Source: Oopsacas minuta
Lineage: Eukaryota > Porifera > Hexactinellida > Lyssacinosida > Leucopsacidae
Reading direction: 5' to 3'
Length of the DNA: 64,000 bases
Assembly (NCBI GenBank): GCA_024704765.1
Contig: JAKMXF010000297.1
Span: 426,921 to 490,920, forward strand
The position numbers and the translations under genes are program-made. The notes beneath the pieces are model-generated. The model ran no database searches and had not been told where the DNA came from. It was given only the letters and a program-made list of their open reading frames with translations. Positions 1 to 10,832 of the stretch are shown piece by piece; the stretch's first letter is position 1, and every line of letters begins with the position of its first letter.

Positions 1-874
1 ATTAATGCCAGAACTGCTATGTGATAACTATACAGTCAAACTAGATGACAACGAGCTTTCACTCAATAGCTTTAAGAAACATCTCTCCAATGTTAATATA
101 CACAAAACTGCTTCACAACACAGCCTATCACGTTGTAGCGAGGATAGAGCGATATTGAATAGTCTCTTGTCTATTACTTCCCTTGTTCCAATTGAATTAA
201 TAGAAATCATGAATAATCATCAGAAAGATATCCTCGAAGAGATAAGTAGGAGCTACAAATCAAAGGGACAATACTGTTTACAAGGACAACAGGCTGCTTG
301 TCTACAGAATAGCACCTACCAGGTTCTGAAGGTAATTTACTAACTAATCAACCGATTACTGTTGGGATGTTTTTGTAGTCCAAAAGTGTGGGAAGACGTC
401 GATGTTTTACTGAAATTGTGAAAACCGTCCGATTCATCTCTACGATCATAAATTTCTACCGTGATCGGTTTAATTTACTGAAACGGCTAAGTAATAATAA
501 ATCTAATTTCCGTACTTTTAGTTTGTGGCAGAATCCAGCCAAATCACTGTTTCACGTAATCGGGGTGAACAATTTACCTAAAATTCAGCAGGCCCTAGTC
601 TTACCAGTAATTGAATTAAACATTCCTACAGGCTTCCCAAGTAACCATTCAAGATATTCCAGGAATAAAATGGCAATTTCAGAGCAGCCCTAACCAAGAA
701 CATGACCAGTGTGTTGGCTTTAGCTCCTATGTCATGCTAGAACAGAGCTCAGGTGAGGATTCTCCTATTCAAGGATCTACTACTCCTGTGGTAGTTGATG
801 TTAATCATTATGAGAGTATCATTTCACAGTCAAATGACAAGTTAATGGACCATTTAGAAATACAGCAGTTCTAG
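1..874 (+). CDS. 3' part of an unrecognised protein-coding gene
   Basis: A reading frame is open from the left edge and ends at a plausible donor after base 331 (phase 0). The last exon is clear: after an acceptor at 630-631 it runs 632-874, starts ASQVTIQDIPGIKWQF, is rich in Ser, Gln, Asp and Glu, and stops on TAG at 872-874. Between them an exon 379-555 (starting SKSVGRRRCF, donor before GTAATC) also fits phase 0, but a single intron 332-631 would work as well, so the middle exon is uncertain. An AATAAA signal follows at 1113. I do not recognise the protein; the visible part has no membrane segment or catalytic motif. The gene lies opposite to, and probably inside an intron of, the WASF gene. 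The 5' end is outside the window. Confidence 0.5.
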
Positions 875-1112
875 CAGATGAGCTCTCTCTCGTCAATCTT
901 GAACCAATTTTTGGAATAGGTGTTTCATTTGTAAAACAAAGTACAACAATCCTATTTAGGATTTTATAGGCTGATAATATCTCTGATACTTCATGTTTGT
1001 CCAATTTTCCTTAGGATTGTTACAGTATACTCTATCTATGATTAGTTTTATAATCTTATACGTTGGTTTATCTGTTATATTGTTGTATACAATCCATACA
1101 ATTCAATAATTC

Positions 1113-1118
1113 AATAAA
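1113..1118 (+). terminator. AATAAA polyadenylation signal of the left-edge gene
   Basis: AATAAA lies 239 bases after the TAG stop of the left-edge plus-strand gene, with no other plus-strand gene near. It suggests that transcript ends around 1130-1145. Confidence 0.5.
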
Positions 1119-1485
1119 GAATTAAATTATACATATGGACTGAGTGAATAATTCGTAATGAATATCACAGTGAATCCAGTTTATTATTATCATACCGGTT
1201 AATGGAATAAACTTACGTATTTTCATAAAACGTACAACACCTGACTCTGTAGCCTAGTTGCCTCAATGATTACGCCATCCGTAATTTTCGAAATTGAGTC
1301 TTGTCGCTGGAATACACAAGGTACATGTAGAAAATTAGGGACATTTGACCCATCACTAGTTTTCAATAGTTTAATAGTCTACGATCTACTTAAATAAAAC
1401 GACAGTTTACATGACTGTATTAGTGAAATAATTATCTATTAAATGATACTGAATACGAATGAATCTAATAAACATATCAACTTAC

Positions 1486-4400
1486 TTTTATGGTGTTCAT
1501 CTTGAAATTCCTTATCAAGACCTGTATGCACCTTTCTAGTGGGTCCACTAACTCCCTTATTCCCCTCTCTCCTCTTCCTCTTTTCTCTCCTGTCTCTATG
1601 TCTCTTCTTCTTCTGTTCGATTTCCTTATTCTGCCCCTCTATCCACAGGTTCTTGAAGTAGTCAGGATCTGTGTACAGCTTCATGGCATCCTTACCGTCT
1701 TCTCGTAGAGGCGTAACACGATTCAAGTTTGGAGGCGGCGCACAGCGCCTATATTGCTCCTATTTCAATTAAAGAATAATAATATTCTAATATCAAGCAG
1801 TAGTAATAACCACCACCAATCGAAATTATTATAATTCTATTAATAATATCAATTAACATATCCACAACGATAATAACTCAATATATGTTATGTACTATCA
1901 TTATCTGGAGTAGATTCAACTGGATTAGTCAATTCTGTTATGTGTTCAGATTGAGTATGTGTGTCTTCATGCTTAACTTGAGAAGGGATAGCCTCCCCTG
2001 GTGATGCAGCAGGTAGAGAGGAATGTACTGGAATAGTTTCTAAGCTCTGTTGACTAAGTCTTCCTAGTTCTCTGAACTTCTGGTGAATTTCTTCAACGTA
2101 GAGTTCTCTCAAGGGTTCTCCCAGCTCTTCTGACTTAAGCGGGACATAAACTCGATTTTTCTTCTCTGGTGTGAAATCCTCACCAGCTGACATCACACAA
2201 GGAGTACGTGATAGGAACTCATTGACTATATCAATAGGAAATATAAGTAGCAGAGCAGAGGATAAATAGGGGATAAGATCATAAATGGTGAGGTAACAGA
2301 ACTGAACAAATAACTCTTTCTCCTTCTCACTGTACGAGCTACGTTCTCTTACATCAAACTCTCTTATCGTCTGTACCATATCAGATATACTACACTGCAA
2401 AGCGTAGCGGAAAGGGAGAGCTAGTGAGATCAGAGGACATTGCTTAACTTCATTAAATGTTGCCAGTAGTTGGTTCAGGTACCGAGCTAGAGGTGTGAAC
2501 TGTAGCAGAGACTGTGGAGGGGCGAGTGTTTTACCAGAGTCTCTTGAGGGCTGGAAGTATGCTGCAGGGGGTTGAGAAGCCTGGTAGGGTAGTGTCAGGA
2601 TGTAGTTCTTCATTGAGTCTCTTAAATCAGCAGAGGCTGAGTTTATGTGGCCGGAGAGAGTCTTGAACAGAGTGCGATGAAATATATTCACAAGCATGGG
2701 TCTGAAATCTGCACCTATACGACTGAAGGATAGTCCGAAATACATACTCTGACTCAACAGAGAGTCGAGTCTCTGAATGTAATGACTGCTCAGCATCTTT
2801 TCTAGTGCTCGAAGGAATTCTCCTACCTTACATGTTATCCACCCATAGAACACGTGTGCATAGGATCTCTTGCTTTCATGAGTGTATTCTGATGACGTCA
2901 TCACAATAGATGGATCATCATTTGGGAATATTCCTCTATACTGAGTGATAATATCAAACAGATGTACTCTACTAGTCTCAATCAGCTTCCCCAGGTATGT
3001 ATAAGGGTCATCTGATGGAATAGCAGAGAGAGTCTGTTGCAACCAGCAGTTACGTGTCTGAAGGAACTTAATCCTCAGTTCTCCCTCCTCAAACACACCC
3101 ATCCTCCTCAGATACCCAATCGTCTTAAGACAGGCTGGTAACTGTATGTTGGTACCCAACAGCTGTAGCAACTGAGATTGCATAAGCTCCATGGTGTTAG
3201 AGACATCCCGTGCTATCCCCTGCATGATTGGGATATGATTGAGACGTGAAGATAGACGCTGTACATGATGAGACAATTCTAAAGCCTCCTCGTAGTAACC
3301 GTTACGCACACACGTCTCCATAACCTGAGGTATTTCCAATACTTCTAGCAGTTCAGAGTGCTTAGTGAGAACTAGTGAGTTCTTCTGTCTCTTCTCGTCA
3401 ACTTCAGCTGACCTCTGCACAAACTCTGAACACAATCTTTTAACAGTTGTAGATCGATCCATTATAGAGTCTAAATGAAAATTAACTCCGTCGAACTGGG
3501 TGAGAATATCAGAACTGCAATCAGCTGTTAGAATGAATGTACGGTAATTTTGATAAGCCAGGTTTTGTGTATCTGCATCCAGCTGGGCGCGGTCTTGTCG
3601 TAAGCGCTCTGGTTCCTCCTGCATCTGAGACAGAGAGTACGAGGCTAGCTCCTGGAGGTAGGATATATAGTCTGGTTCTACATGCCAAGATGTAGGTTTG
3701 TCTGGCATTAACCAACTGCTGATACTCTCCAGCTGAGACATATTGAGTATAAGCAATTACAGCTAATACAATGTGATAGGTTACCAGTTAAATTGGTAGA
3801 TTCTTATGAGTAGACTCTTAATGAGATAATAAATTATTTGCATTGAATAACAGGATAGCTGAAAGGGACAATTGGTAATACATTATAACAGTTTAAACCA
3901 TAAGTGCAACTGGATAGGGATAGCTGTTTTCTAGAAAGATAGATGACGTATGCTCACTACTCTATAATTTGTATATTGAAGTCCAAATAGGTAGGCACTC
4001 AAATTAACCTAAATCTGAATTTCTGATCCTTTAGTTCCTAATACGTATGTTATTTTAGATCTCATGGTATAATTTCATATAATGAATTTATAGAATATAT
4101 ACCTCACCGAAATATGGTCCAAACTGCCAGTCAATTTGGATAATAGGGGAATGGATACCTCGAGGCGGAAGGCGCCGAGTTAAGTTCATCAAGGAGCGAC
4201 GAGTAAAAGCCTCGTATAAGTAATAATTATACAATATATAAATATAAACAATAAAGTATATGTGTACCTGTAGTGTAGGAGGGAGTGTAGCTCGAGACAG
4301 GATCTGCTGTTTTGCATTCTGTCTGCTCCTGAACTTCTTGAGAGTAATTTCATGTGCTCCTACCTCCTCGTCCCCTTCTGGGTTCATCTTCTCCATGCGA

Positions 4401-4633
4401 GAATTCAAATTCTCCATTCTGTCTTTCATTTTTCCAAACCGCACCCCGAGGTCAGAAGCCTCAGTAAAGAGTTCTCCGAACAGAGTCTCAGCATGTTTGC
4501 TTAGAGAGCTGAGCTGTAAGATTACGCCTGCTAGAGTGAGTGTAGAAGTACACTCCAACTCTAATTTCGTATCTTTAGGCAGTTTATTCCTGCTTACATA
4601 AATAGGCTCAATTGATCTTTTCACGATAGGCAT
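1486..4633 (-). CDS. WASF: WAVE/SCAR family protein (WASF), N-terminal part
   Basis: WAVE activates Arp2/3-driven actin branching inside the WAVE regulatory complex. Two exons are visible. Exon 1 (4268-4633, 122 codons, phase 0) starts MPIVKRSIEPIYVS and carries the conserved ELECTSTLTLAGVILQLSSL and FGELFTEA stretches of the WAVE homology domain. Exon 2 (1486-1759, 91 codons plus one base) continues directly with EQYRRCAPPPNLNRVTPLR, then EDGKDAMKLYTDPDYFKNLW and a Lys/Arg-rich helix, as in animal WAVE1-3. Joining them leaves no gap against the family. The donors (GTACAC, GTAAGT) and the acceptor are sound. The proline-rich and VCA parts must lie beyond the left edge; I see none in 1-1485. 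The intron between the exons contains all of COG8, and the next intron must contain the end of the plus-strand gene at 1-874. Confidence 0.9.
1888..3741 (-). CDS. COG8: Conserved oligomeric Golgi complex subunit 8
   Basis: COG8 belongs to lobe B of the COG tether, which handles retrograde vesicle traffic within the Golgi and so affects glycosylation. The gene is a single uninterrupted exon of 617 codons starting at MSQLESISSW (an in-frame ATG five codons upstream at 3756 is also possible). This is close to the usual length of about 610. Family stretches include the N-terminal WHVEPDYISYLQELASYSL, LAYQNYRTFILTADC, and the central IPQVMETCVRNGYYEEALEL. The C-terminal 60 residues are acidic and Ser/Thr-rich. 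The stop is TAA at 1888-1890. It lies wholly inside the first visible intron of WASF on the same strand, so it needs its own promoter in 3742-4267 or must come from the WASF pre-mRNA. Confidence 0.95.
   Translation of the reverse strand: MSQLESISSWLMPDKPTSWHVEPDYISYLQELASYSLSQMQEEPERLRQDRAQLDADTQNLAYQNYRTFILTADCSSDILTQFDGVNFHLDSIMDRSTTVKRLCSEFVQRSAEVDEKRQKNSLVLTKHSELLEVLEIPQVMETCVRNGYYEEALELSHHVQRLSSRLNHIPIMQGIARDVSNTMELMQSQLLQLLGTNIQLPACLKTIGYLRRMGVFEEGELRIKFLQTRNCWLQQTLSAIPSDDPYTYLGKLIETSRVHLFDIITQYRGIFPNDDPSIVMTSSEYTHESKRSYAHVFYGWITCKVGEFLRALEKMLSSHYIQRLDSLLSQSMYFGLSFSRIGADFRPMLVNIFHRTLFKTLSGHINSASADLRDSMKNYILTLPYQASQPPAAYFQPSRDSGKTLAPPQSLLQFTPLARYLNQLLATFNEVKQCPLISLALPFRYALQCSISDMVQTIREFDVRERSSYSEKEKELFVQFCYLTIYDLIPYLSSALLLIFPIDIVNEFLSRTPCVMSAGEDFTPEKKNRVYVPLKSEELGEPLRELYVEEIHQKFRELGRLSQQSLETIPVHSSLPAASPGEAIPSQVKHEDTHTQSEHITELTNPVESTPDNDST
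4155..4221. repeat. GC-rich double stem-loop repeat, copy 1
   Basis: In AT-rich intron DNA a short GC-rich block reads CCTCGAGGCGGAAGGCGCC then GAG, followed by GCGACGAG and, further on, CTCGT. Both halves can fold into hairpins. A copy with the same order of parts lies at 48522-48587, where the first stem pairs better (GGCGC-AAT-GCGCC). This copy lies in the WASF intron between WASF exon 1 and COG8. Confidence 0.55.
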
Positions 4634-6637
4634 CCTTTCTACTGAGCTGAATATTGAACGAATTAAAAAAACAAGAGTAAAAGTGTAGAGAAAAAATTAT
4701 CGAGTGGGAGTGTATGAACATGATTAGGAATATAGGATACTGCCAGCTTGATTAAAGAATTTCATATTTGAAATAAAAATCTTTTTAGGGGATCCGAAAT
4801 AAAACCACTATGTACGGCCGGAATAAGGCCAAGCGTTCTGGGCGCATTAGGGAAAATTTAGAACACACATGCATGTCAGGGATACATAAATATACATATC
4901 CTTCATGTGGGTTCGTCATATGAGGTGTTTTCTACACATTTAGCCTGGAAAATCACAGAATATTTTAGAATAACGGTTGCTAAGGATTTGTGTTCGGCTT
5001 TTTACGTTAGACCTCATGAACAACTTATCCCCATTCAAATCTAGGGCTGCCAGATTTCCGACAATCAGCGATGTTGTTTTTTTGGGGGGGGCAGGGATCT
5101 AGGGCGATACCTATCTCCTTTACCGGGAATGTTTTCACCAATGCTTTTCAAGAAAAGATATACTTGAATATAAAGCACACCCCATTTCATTTTTTTCATT
5201 TTTTACCACTGGCCGTGAAATCTGTACCAATCGACGAAGTTGAATTTCGTCAGATAAAATTTTTCGGTGTCACAGTGCCACATGTCTCCCCGGTGAGCTG
5301 TCCTCCCGGACATTTCACCCTAAGGCCATGAGTCGGGGAGGACCAAAAGTGAGGGGATGACATCGGTTCCGTAAAAGAGGATATCAAAGTCCGTTCCGTT
5401 CCGTGAAAGAAGGTAGCCCTAAATACGAGTACTTTAAGCAATTGATAGGTTATCCAGCGTATTCGTAGGCGTCTTAAAGAATCAAGGCATCCGAAAATGT
5501 GCGGGCAGCCCAGAGGCCTACTCGAAGTTTACTCAAGTTATTTTGGTGCTTTATACAATGGATATTTTTTGTTATATTTTATATAACTTTCTTCATAATC
5601 AATCGAAAATTATTCTGAAGGCTCGATGCCATTTACAGCTCTCTACGACTCAAAACGATGTTTTGGTAACAGGTCAGAGGTCACGGGGCACGGGCCTAAA
5701 GAGCAGGACAAAATTTCACTTCGCCCATGCCAGTGATGACATTAATTATTAGAACTACGCACACAGGGCTTACAGACACATACGACACAACACAAAAACT
5801 TTTCGTCAAGTTTATACTTGAATGGATAAATAAAAATTCCGAATCTTATATGAATATCATGTCAAAGTATGTTCTAATGCATACAATAGATTTTGGATCA
5901 TGGATATTCAGTGGAAGCTGTGCTAAAGGATGGTAGCAGAGATTGAATTTCAATATATATATAGCAGACGTGTAGACGACTCCGATCTCCAGAAGAGCGG
6001 ACAGCTATTTGGATGCAATTCACCAGAACTGAATTATTAATATTTTGTACCTGGAATAACGGACAAATGTATGTTAATATAGAAAATTCATAGAATATAA
6101 CTTCAATACATAATTAAACAATTAGAGTCTGGTATTATTTAAACATATGTATATGCATCATCATTATGTGGTTAATGTCAGGCCTTATTGGACTGATATC
6201 CAATTCCCCATCAATATCAGATATTTGTATTTAGGGGGCAAATACTGGTCAAACTGGCATTTGGCTGATTACTTGGGATGTATTCTCAGATTGGTAAAAA
6301 CAGACACAGATGCTAGATGCATCCAATTTTCATATTAATCTGACAGATTTCGGAAGATTATGGCATAACGTCGCACACCATACATATTATTGATATATCT
6401 CCGTCCTATCGGGAGATACCTTGCGAAAACTAACTATCAGATTAATTCAAATTTGGATGCAATAAAAAGTAAAATATCGTGCCTATAGCACCTTGACATC
6501 CTTGAAAGAATAACTGTTGTAAACACCTAGCTTTACAGTTGGTTCGGCTGCTTGACGGCCAAACCAACAGCACTGTTTGTATAATTATTCAAATAAAATA
6601 TATATATTCACTTAAATTATATGTATTCGTAACTTCT
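4634..6637. other. Intergenic DNA, no supported gene
   Basis: Upstream of WASF and downstream of the first glycosyltransferase gene. Only short chance reading frames are present, without splice or similarity support. A G-run sits near 5083. A diverged inverted repeat lies around 6310-6342 and 6435-6465 (arms like CAGATTAATTCAAATTTGGA), probably a decayed foldback element. Confidence 0.5.
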
Positions 6638-7501
6638 TTAGTTCATGTAAGAGTGCCAAGATGCGTACCACAGATGCATGGCATATATTTCATTGTCATT
6701 AGTATAGTCTTCTATCCTACCATCACACTCTTCCCGGACTTCATAATTGCAATCATAGAAAGCTTTCTTATTAATAACGTAGATGCATTCACTTGTAGTG
6801 TTATACTTCCTGATCATTTTAGCTAAGAAAAACGGTCCAGTTTTCTCATTGGGTTTCCCGGATTTCCGAGCAGCATTCACGGCATAAGAAGCTGCTCGTT
6901 CTAATATGAAGTGTCCAGGTATTGAAGCAATCAAAGCAACACTTACGAGATTGAATTCGTTGTCTACATATGCATCCTCGCTTCCTGCAAATGCAGTACA
7001 AGTCTGTTTCTCTAATAATGGCTCTAAGCTACGAAAACAAATGAAATCAGTGTCCATGTAGATCCCACCGTAACTAGCTAGAATGTTAAAACGGAGTACG
7101 TCACTGATGACAGCTGGTATACCATAGTCTAGCAATTGCACTGACAGCACTGGGTATTCTCTCCTAACCATATCATCTGTCCAGATCCTATAGGCCCAAT
7201 CTGGGTGTTTATCTAAACATGTCTGAATATTGGAGAGTATTCCTACATCTAGATTAGATTGGTTAGTAGTGTCGAGGTTAGGGGAAACCCAGATAAAATG
7301 AAATATCTTAGGAATATCTCTCAATAGGGATCTCTCCCTGGGGAACCATCTTTGTTGTGGGGGTTCCGTGGGTTGTAATCTCAAACTTTTCTCAAATTCT
7401 GTTCTCTCAAGCAAATTTGTCATATAAACAAGTATAAAAGTGTATATTAAGAAAAATATAACCCCAATTATTTGAATTTTAAATTTAATACTCATGTCCA
7501 T
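6638..7501 (-). CDS. GT32-like glycosyltransferase, copy A (type II membrane protein)
   Basis: Single-exon gene of 287 codons starting MDMSIKFKIQ. A short cytosolic tail is followed by a signal anchor at about residues 8-28 (IIGVIFFLIYTFILVYM), a short stem, and a luminal domain of the DXD sugar-transferase type (Gly_transf_sug, OCH1/alpha-1,4-galactosyltransferase related). Key stretches are IPKIFHFIWVS, WTDDMVRREYP, LRFNILASYGGIYMDTDF with the metal/nucleotide-sugar DXD (DTD), and a C-terminal YAMHLW. It most likely acts in the Golgi; donor and acceptor sugars cannot be told from sequence. A close paralog in opposite orientation lies at 14203-15051. The stop is TAA. The first bases of the gene are part of an imperfect 40-bp direct duplication. 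Confidence 0.85.
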   Translation of the reverse strand: MDMSIKFKIQIIGVIFFLIYTFILVYMTNLLERTEFEKSLRLQPTEPPQQRWFPRERSLLRDIPKIFHFIWVSPNLDTTNQSNLDVGILSNIQTCLDKHPDWAYRIWTDDMVRREYPVLSVQLLDYGIPAVISDVLRFNILASYGGIYMDTDFICFRSLEPLLEKQTCTAFAGSEDAYVDNEFNLVSVALIASIPGHFILERAASYAVNAARKSGKPNEKTGPFFLAKMIRKYNTTSECIYVINKKAFYDCNYEVREECDGRIEDYTNDNEIYAMHLWYASWHSYMN

Positions 7502-7541
7502 GCCCAATTATTTGAATTGCATATTTAATATTAATTCCAAC
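7462..7541. repeat. Imperfect 40-bp direct duplication across the start of glycosyltransferase A
   Basis: CCCAATTATTTGAATT begins at about 7463 and again at 7503, and the similarity continues through an AT-rich stretch (AATTTAATACT against TATTTAATATT). The left unit codes for the start of the signal anchor; the right unit is 5' flank. The 40-base step is not a multiple of three, so the upstream unit cannot simply extend the frame. Confidence 0.7.
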
Positions 7542-9248
7542 ATATCCTCTTATATATATACTTTCACAGTGGCTCCACCATAGGCTTTAGAGTGAAATTT
7601 TCACCATCCCATAAGCTTTCGAAAATGTTACCATTAAATTCACCATAGTCTGAAACTTGGGAATCATAATTTTCTTTATAAAATTCCTATTACTTTGTAA
7701 TCAAATGTCATGTTTAGTGGATGGCTATAATTGAATTCATTATTCATCTCTATTTTATGTTTACACATAGGCATATAATTCTCTCTATCCAAAAATACTC
7801 ATTAGAATAACAGCTCAAGGTTTTAACCTATTATTAGTTCAGAGTATAATCTTCTCAATTATGATAAAAGAGCTAAATATTTCACTTTGAATATTTTCTC
7901 CATGGTTCAGTTAATTTTGACGTCGCATAATGTGTCCGGACACATTATACCTTGGTCTAATTACCCTTCAAACTCACTGTGGCCAGTCGTGACCAGGTAA
8001 TATCAAGTTTTAGGGTGATTTGTCCTGATATTATCTGTAATTTGGAACTAAATTCAGCCTCCCGCAACCTCCCGCAAATGAACACCAAGCATTTTTAATA
8101 GAGCGACCCGTTAATTTTTAAGAATTTCAGAATTTAAGCAATTAATATTAAACTACTTTTATTTACTAAATTTCTAGCAAATATTTTAAATTCTAAATGA
8201 ATAACCAGGAAGCATTTGATTTTCTTATTTCTCAACCATCAATCAGAACGGCAGTATACTAGTGACATCAACAGGTGGAGATTATATTTCACTACATCAT
8301 TAGCTTTTGTAACAATATCTCTTGCAATATTCAATGGAGGAAAGGCTTACTGTTATCAAAAACTTTTAGTTCAGTTTCCCTTAATCATAAATCTATAGTT
8401 ATGGATTATTGGAAGCTTCGAAGCGATCTTACAAAATAAATATACTCAACATCCGGTAACTCGAACATTAGTTATCTCGAACGAATGTCATTTCCCCTCC
8501 TTTTACTATTCGATTTATACACAAAAGCGTTAACTGTATCTATACTATTAAAACACGATTCATCTACCTACGAGAGTGATTATTTATTACGTATTATATA
8601 TATGTTTGTATTTTCGGAATTGATTGAAGAAACTGGGAGACCTCCAAGGCTCATTTTTGGAATACAGGAGTATTTTGGGCCTAGCTCGGATATGTTATAG
8701 TCTTGGACGAAAATTCACACCTATGACGAATTTATGACGTCATTGTCGCCTTTATGGATTTTCGAAAAATCATATAATTAACCACCGCTCACCCAGTATA
8801 TATGATAGAAGTTTGAAATTAGAATCACAGGTACCCCTCAATATGTCATACGTTCTGACGTCATGATTTTGGCCTAATGCAAACTTATCATGGGATTATT
8901 ACGTCATCATAACTGTACAAAAAATCAAAATTCTCCAAATTTCGATATTTTTGAGAATTTCATAATACTCGAAACACGAAGTGCCCAGATTACTCACCTA
9001 AAGCCACGTAATAGCTCCAGTATTACCACACAAGGCCATTAAATGGAATTTGGATGGATCATGGATAGTAAAAAATAACAATTTCCGCAAGAGGTTAACC
9101 TCGAGGCATGTAGTCCCGAGTATATCCCGCCGCATAGCGACCAGAAGCATCCAGAAATGTAGTTGTTAATCTCAAGCCAACCTGAGGCCCTAAGCTGCCG
9201 CACAGCGACCTAGTAAGTAAATTATCTAAATTCTACGTAAAGCATCAG
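7542..9248. other. Intergenic DNA with a palindrome and CRE-like sites
   Basis: No gene is supported. A perfect 22-bp palindrome lies at 7927-7948 (each half ATAATGTGTCC or its complement). Two exact TGACGTCA sites lie at 8735-8742 and 8856-8863, with a related TTACGTCA at 8899-8906. Short open frames near 8216 and 8485 have no supporting features. Confidence 0.5.
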
Positions 9249-10172
9249 TTAAATAGTGTTTATTGGGTTCTTAAATTGGTAAATCCCATCTACACAGGCC
9301 ACAACAATATTTGATTCACTAGTCATAGCTATTCCTCTTGAATATTGTAAAATTCTATCAAATTCACCACCTGTAATAATAGAATATATAAGCTGCCCTT
9401 GATTGGAATACACTTGAATCCTATTATTATTACTATCTGTTATGATGATATTCTGCGAGTCCATGCAAAAAAAGCGGCTAGACAATATTGTGAAACTTCC
9501 AACCTTTTGTTGGATGATAGAACGATGCATATCTCCATTGAGGGAGAACACATGAACACCAAATCCAAGCACATATAACTCACTTTCATTGACTATGACA
9601 TTAACTGGATTCTTCAAAGATCGATGTGATAAACGATAAATCAGTTTCAGATCATCGCTATTTAAGACTTGTATTCTGTCGTGGTATTGTTCAGCTATGT
9701 ACAGTCTCCCATCTTGAGATAATGCAATCCCACGCAAACCAAGAAAGTTAAAAGATCTTCCACTAACAGATGAAACTTGACAAAATCCTATATCTTCTTG
9801 AAAACTAAACACAATACCAGCCGTATCACTGACAAAAATATTATCGTTCTGGATAGCTATACCGCATGGGCTTAACATTCCTGGGTAATTGAATGTTGTT
9901 ATAAAATTGAAAGAAGATGTAAATATAGATATTCGTCCGAATGGACGTCCATCTGTTACAAAAATATGATGTGTACACTTCTGTATCGCTATACCATACG
10001 GGTAACAGGGTGTGTTTAATGAATCATTTCTTCTAAGCAACATCACAGGCTTTATGTAGTCTTGTGATTGCACAGGGTGTTTGACTGGTTTAATAGGTGG
10101 GCGGTGGAAGTTTCCCATTCTATCGTTATACAATAGTGTAACTAAGGGTAGAAGATATCGAAATTTGTACAT
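9249..10172 (-). CDS. NHL-repeat beta-propeller protein
   Basis: A 307-codon single-exon frame starting MYKFRYLLPL. From about residue 50 it shows repeated NHL-type blades: YPYGIAIQKCTHHIFVTDG, SPCGIAIQNDNIFVSDTAG, LRGIALSQDGRLYIAE followed by DRIQVL, then NIIITDSNNNRIQVYSNQG and YSRGIAMTSESNIVVAC, about six blades. NHL propellers, best known from TRIM2/3/71 and PAM, bind RNA or protein. No RING, B-box or enzyme domain is visible, so this is either a stand-alone propeller or the last exon of a longer gene. A hydrophobic start (YLLPLVTLLY) could be a weak signal sequence, but the charge pattern is unconvincing. Partner and location are unknown. Confidence 0.7.
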   Translation of the reverse strand: MYKFRYLLPLVTLLYNDRMGNFHRPPIKPVKHPVQSQDYIKPVMLLRRNDSLNTPCYPYGIAIQKCTHHIFVTDGRPFGRISIFTSSFNFITTFNYPGMLSPCGIAIQNDNIFVSDTAGIVFSFQEDIGFCQVSSVSGRSFNFLGLRGIALSQDGRLYIAEQYHDRIQVLNSDDLKLIYRLSHRSLKNPVNVIVNESELYVLGFGVHVFSLNGDMHRSIIQQKVGSFTILSSRFFCMDSQNIIITDSNNNRIQVYSNQGQLIYSIITGGEFDRILQYSRGIAMTSESNIVVACVDGIYQFKNPINTI

Positions 10173-10776
10173 ACTATGATGGACCTTGATGGCATGTCAC
10201 AAATCGTATAAATATCTTGTTTATGGTACAACTGTCACTAGAAAGAATTGTCCCCGAATAATTTGGCTCTGTGCTAAATTTCCAGTGTAAAAATGGTCAT
10301 AGGACCAAAATGTTCATGGAAAATTGATTTGTGAATTTAAGTTCACTAGTGTAAGTGTAGTGCAGAATTTTCTCTTGGATTAGTGTCTATCTTGGCCGGA
10401 CCTCATTTTATACGAATGCAAAATACCCCCTGGTAGAAAAAATGTTTAGTGACAGAAAAACACAAATCGGGGAAAGATTGTATGTTGCAAAATGATTAGC
10501 TTTCAGGGATATCGCTTCAAATGTTCTAGAAAAGATAATTGATACCCTACTCAGTGGTATGGCAGTACAAAATGAGGAGTCATAGAGATCAGAGTGGACC
10601 ATGGGTCAGGGTAATGGGTGATGGGTAGTATGGGTGACGTAAACGGAAATTGATGGAGGTCAGATGGCCCATTGGTGACGGTTCGACCCGTTAAACCCTC
10701 ACCATGACTGATAACCGATTCGTAATTTTGATGTAATTACTAATTCTGATATTGATGAGTAATTCGTAATGAGTTC

Positions 10777-10832
10777 ACTACGATGTATTAACTATGATGT
10801 ATTAACTACGATGTATTAACTATGACGTATTA
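10777..10832. repeat. 14-bp tandem repeat, four units
   Basis: Unit ACTACGATGTATTA / ACTATGATGTATTA repeats four times with one or two changes per unit (56 bp). Confidence 0.85.

Noticed and set aside
819-1004. Minus-strand frame opposite the left-edge gene as a WASF exon
   Set aside because: It is the antisense of the last exon of the plus-strand gene and shows none of the proline-rich or VCA sequence expected for WASF.
4088-4267. Continuation of WASF exon 1 beyond 4268
   Set aside because: The frame stays open by chance, but similarity to WAVE stops exactly at a GTACAC donor and resumes in the exon at 1759.
5071-5331. Plus-strand open frame of 86 codons
   Set aside because: Low-complexity start over a G-run, no domain and no splice support.
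8216-8700. Two short plus-strand frames with hydrophobic stretches
   Set aside because: Hydrophobic content follows from AT-rich sequence; no gene structure around them.
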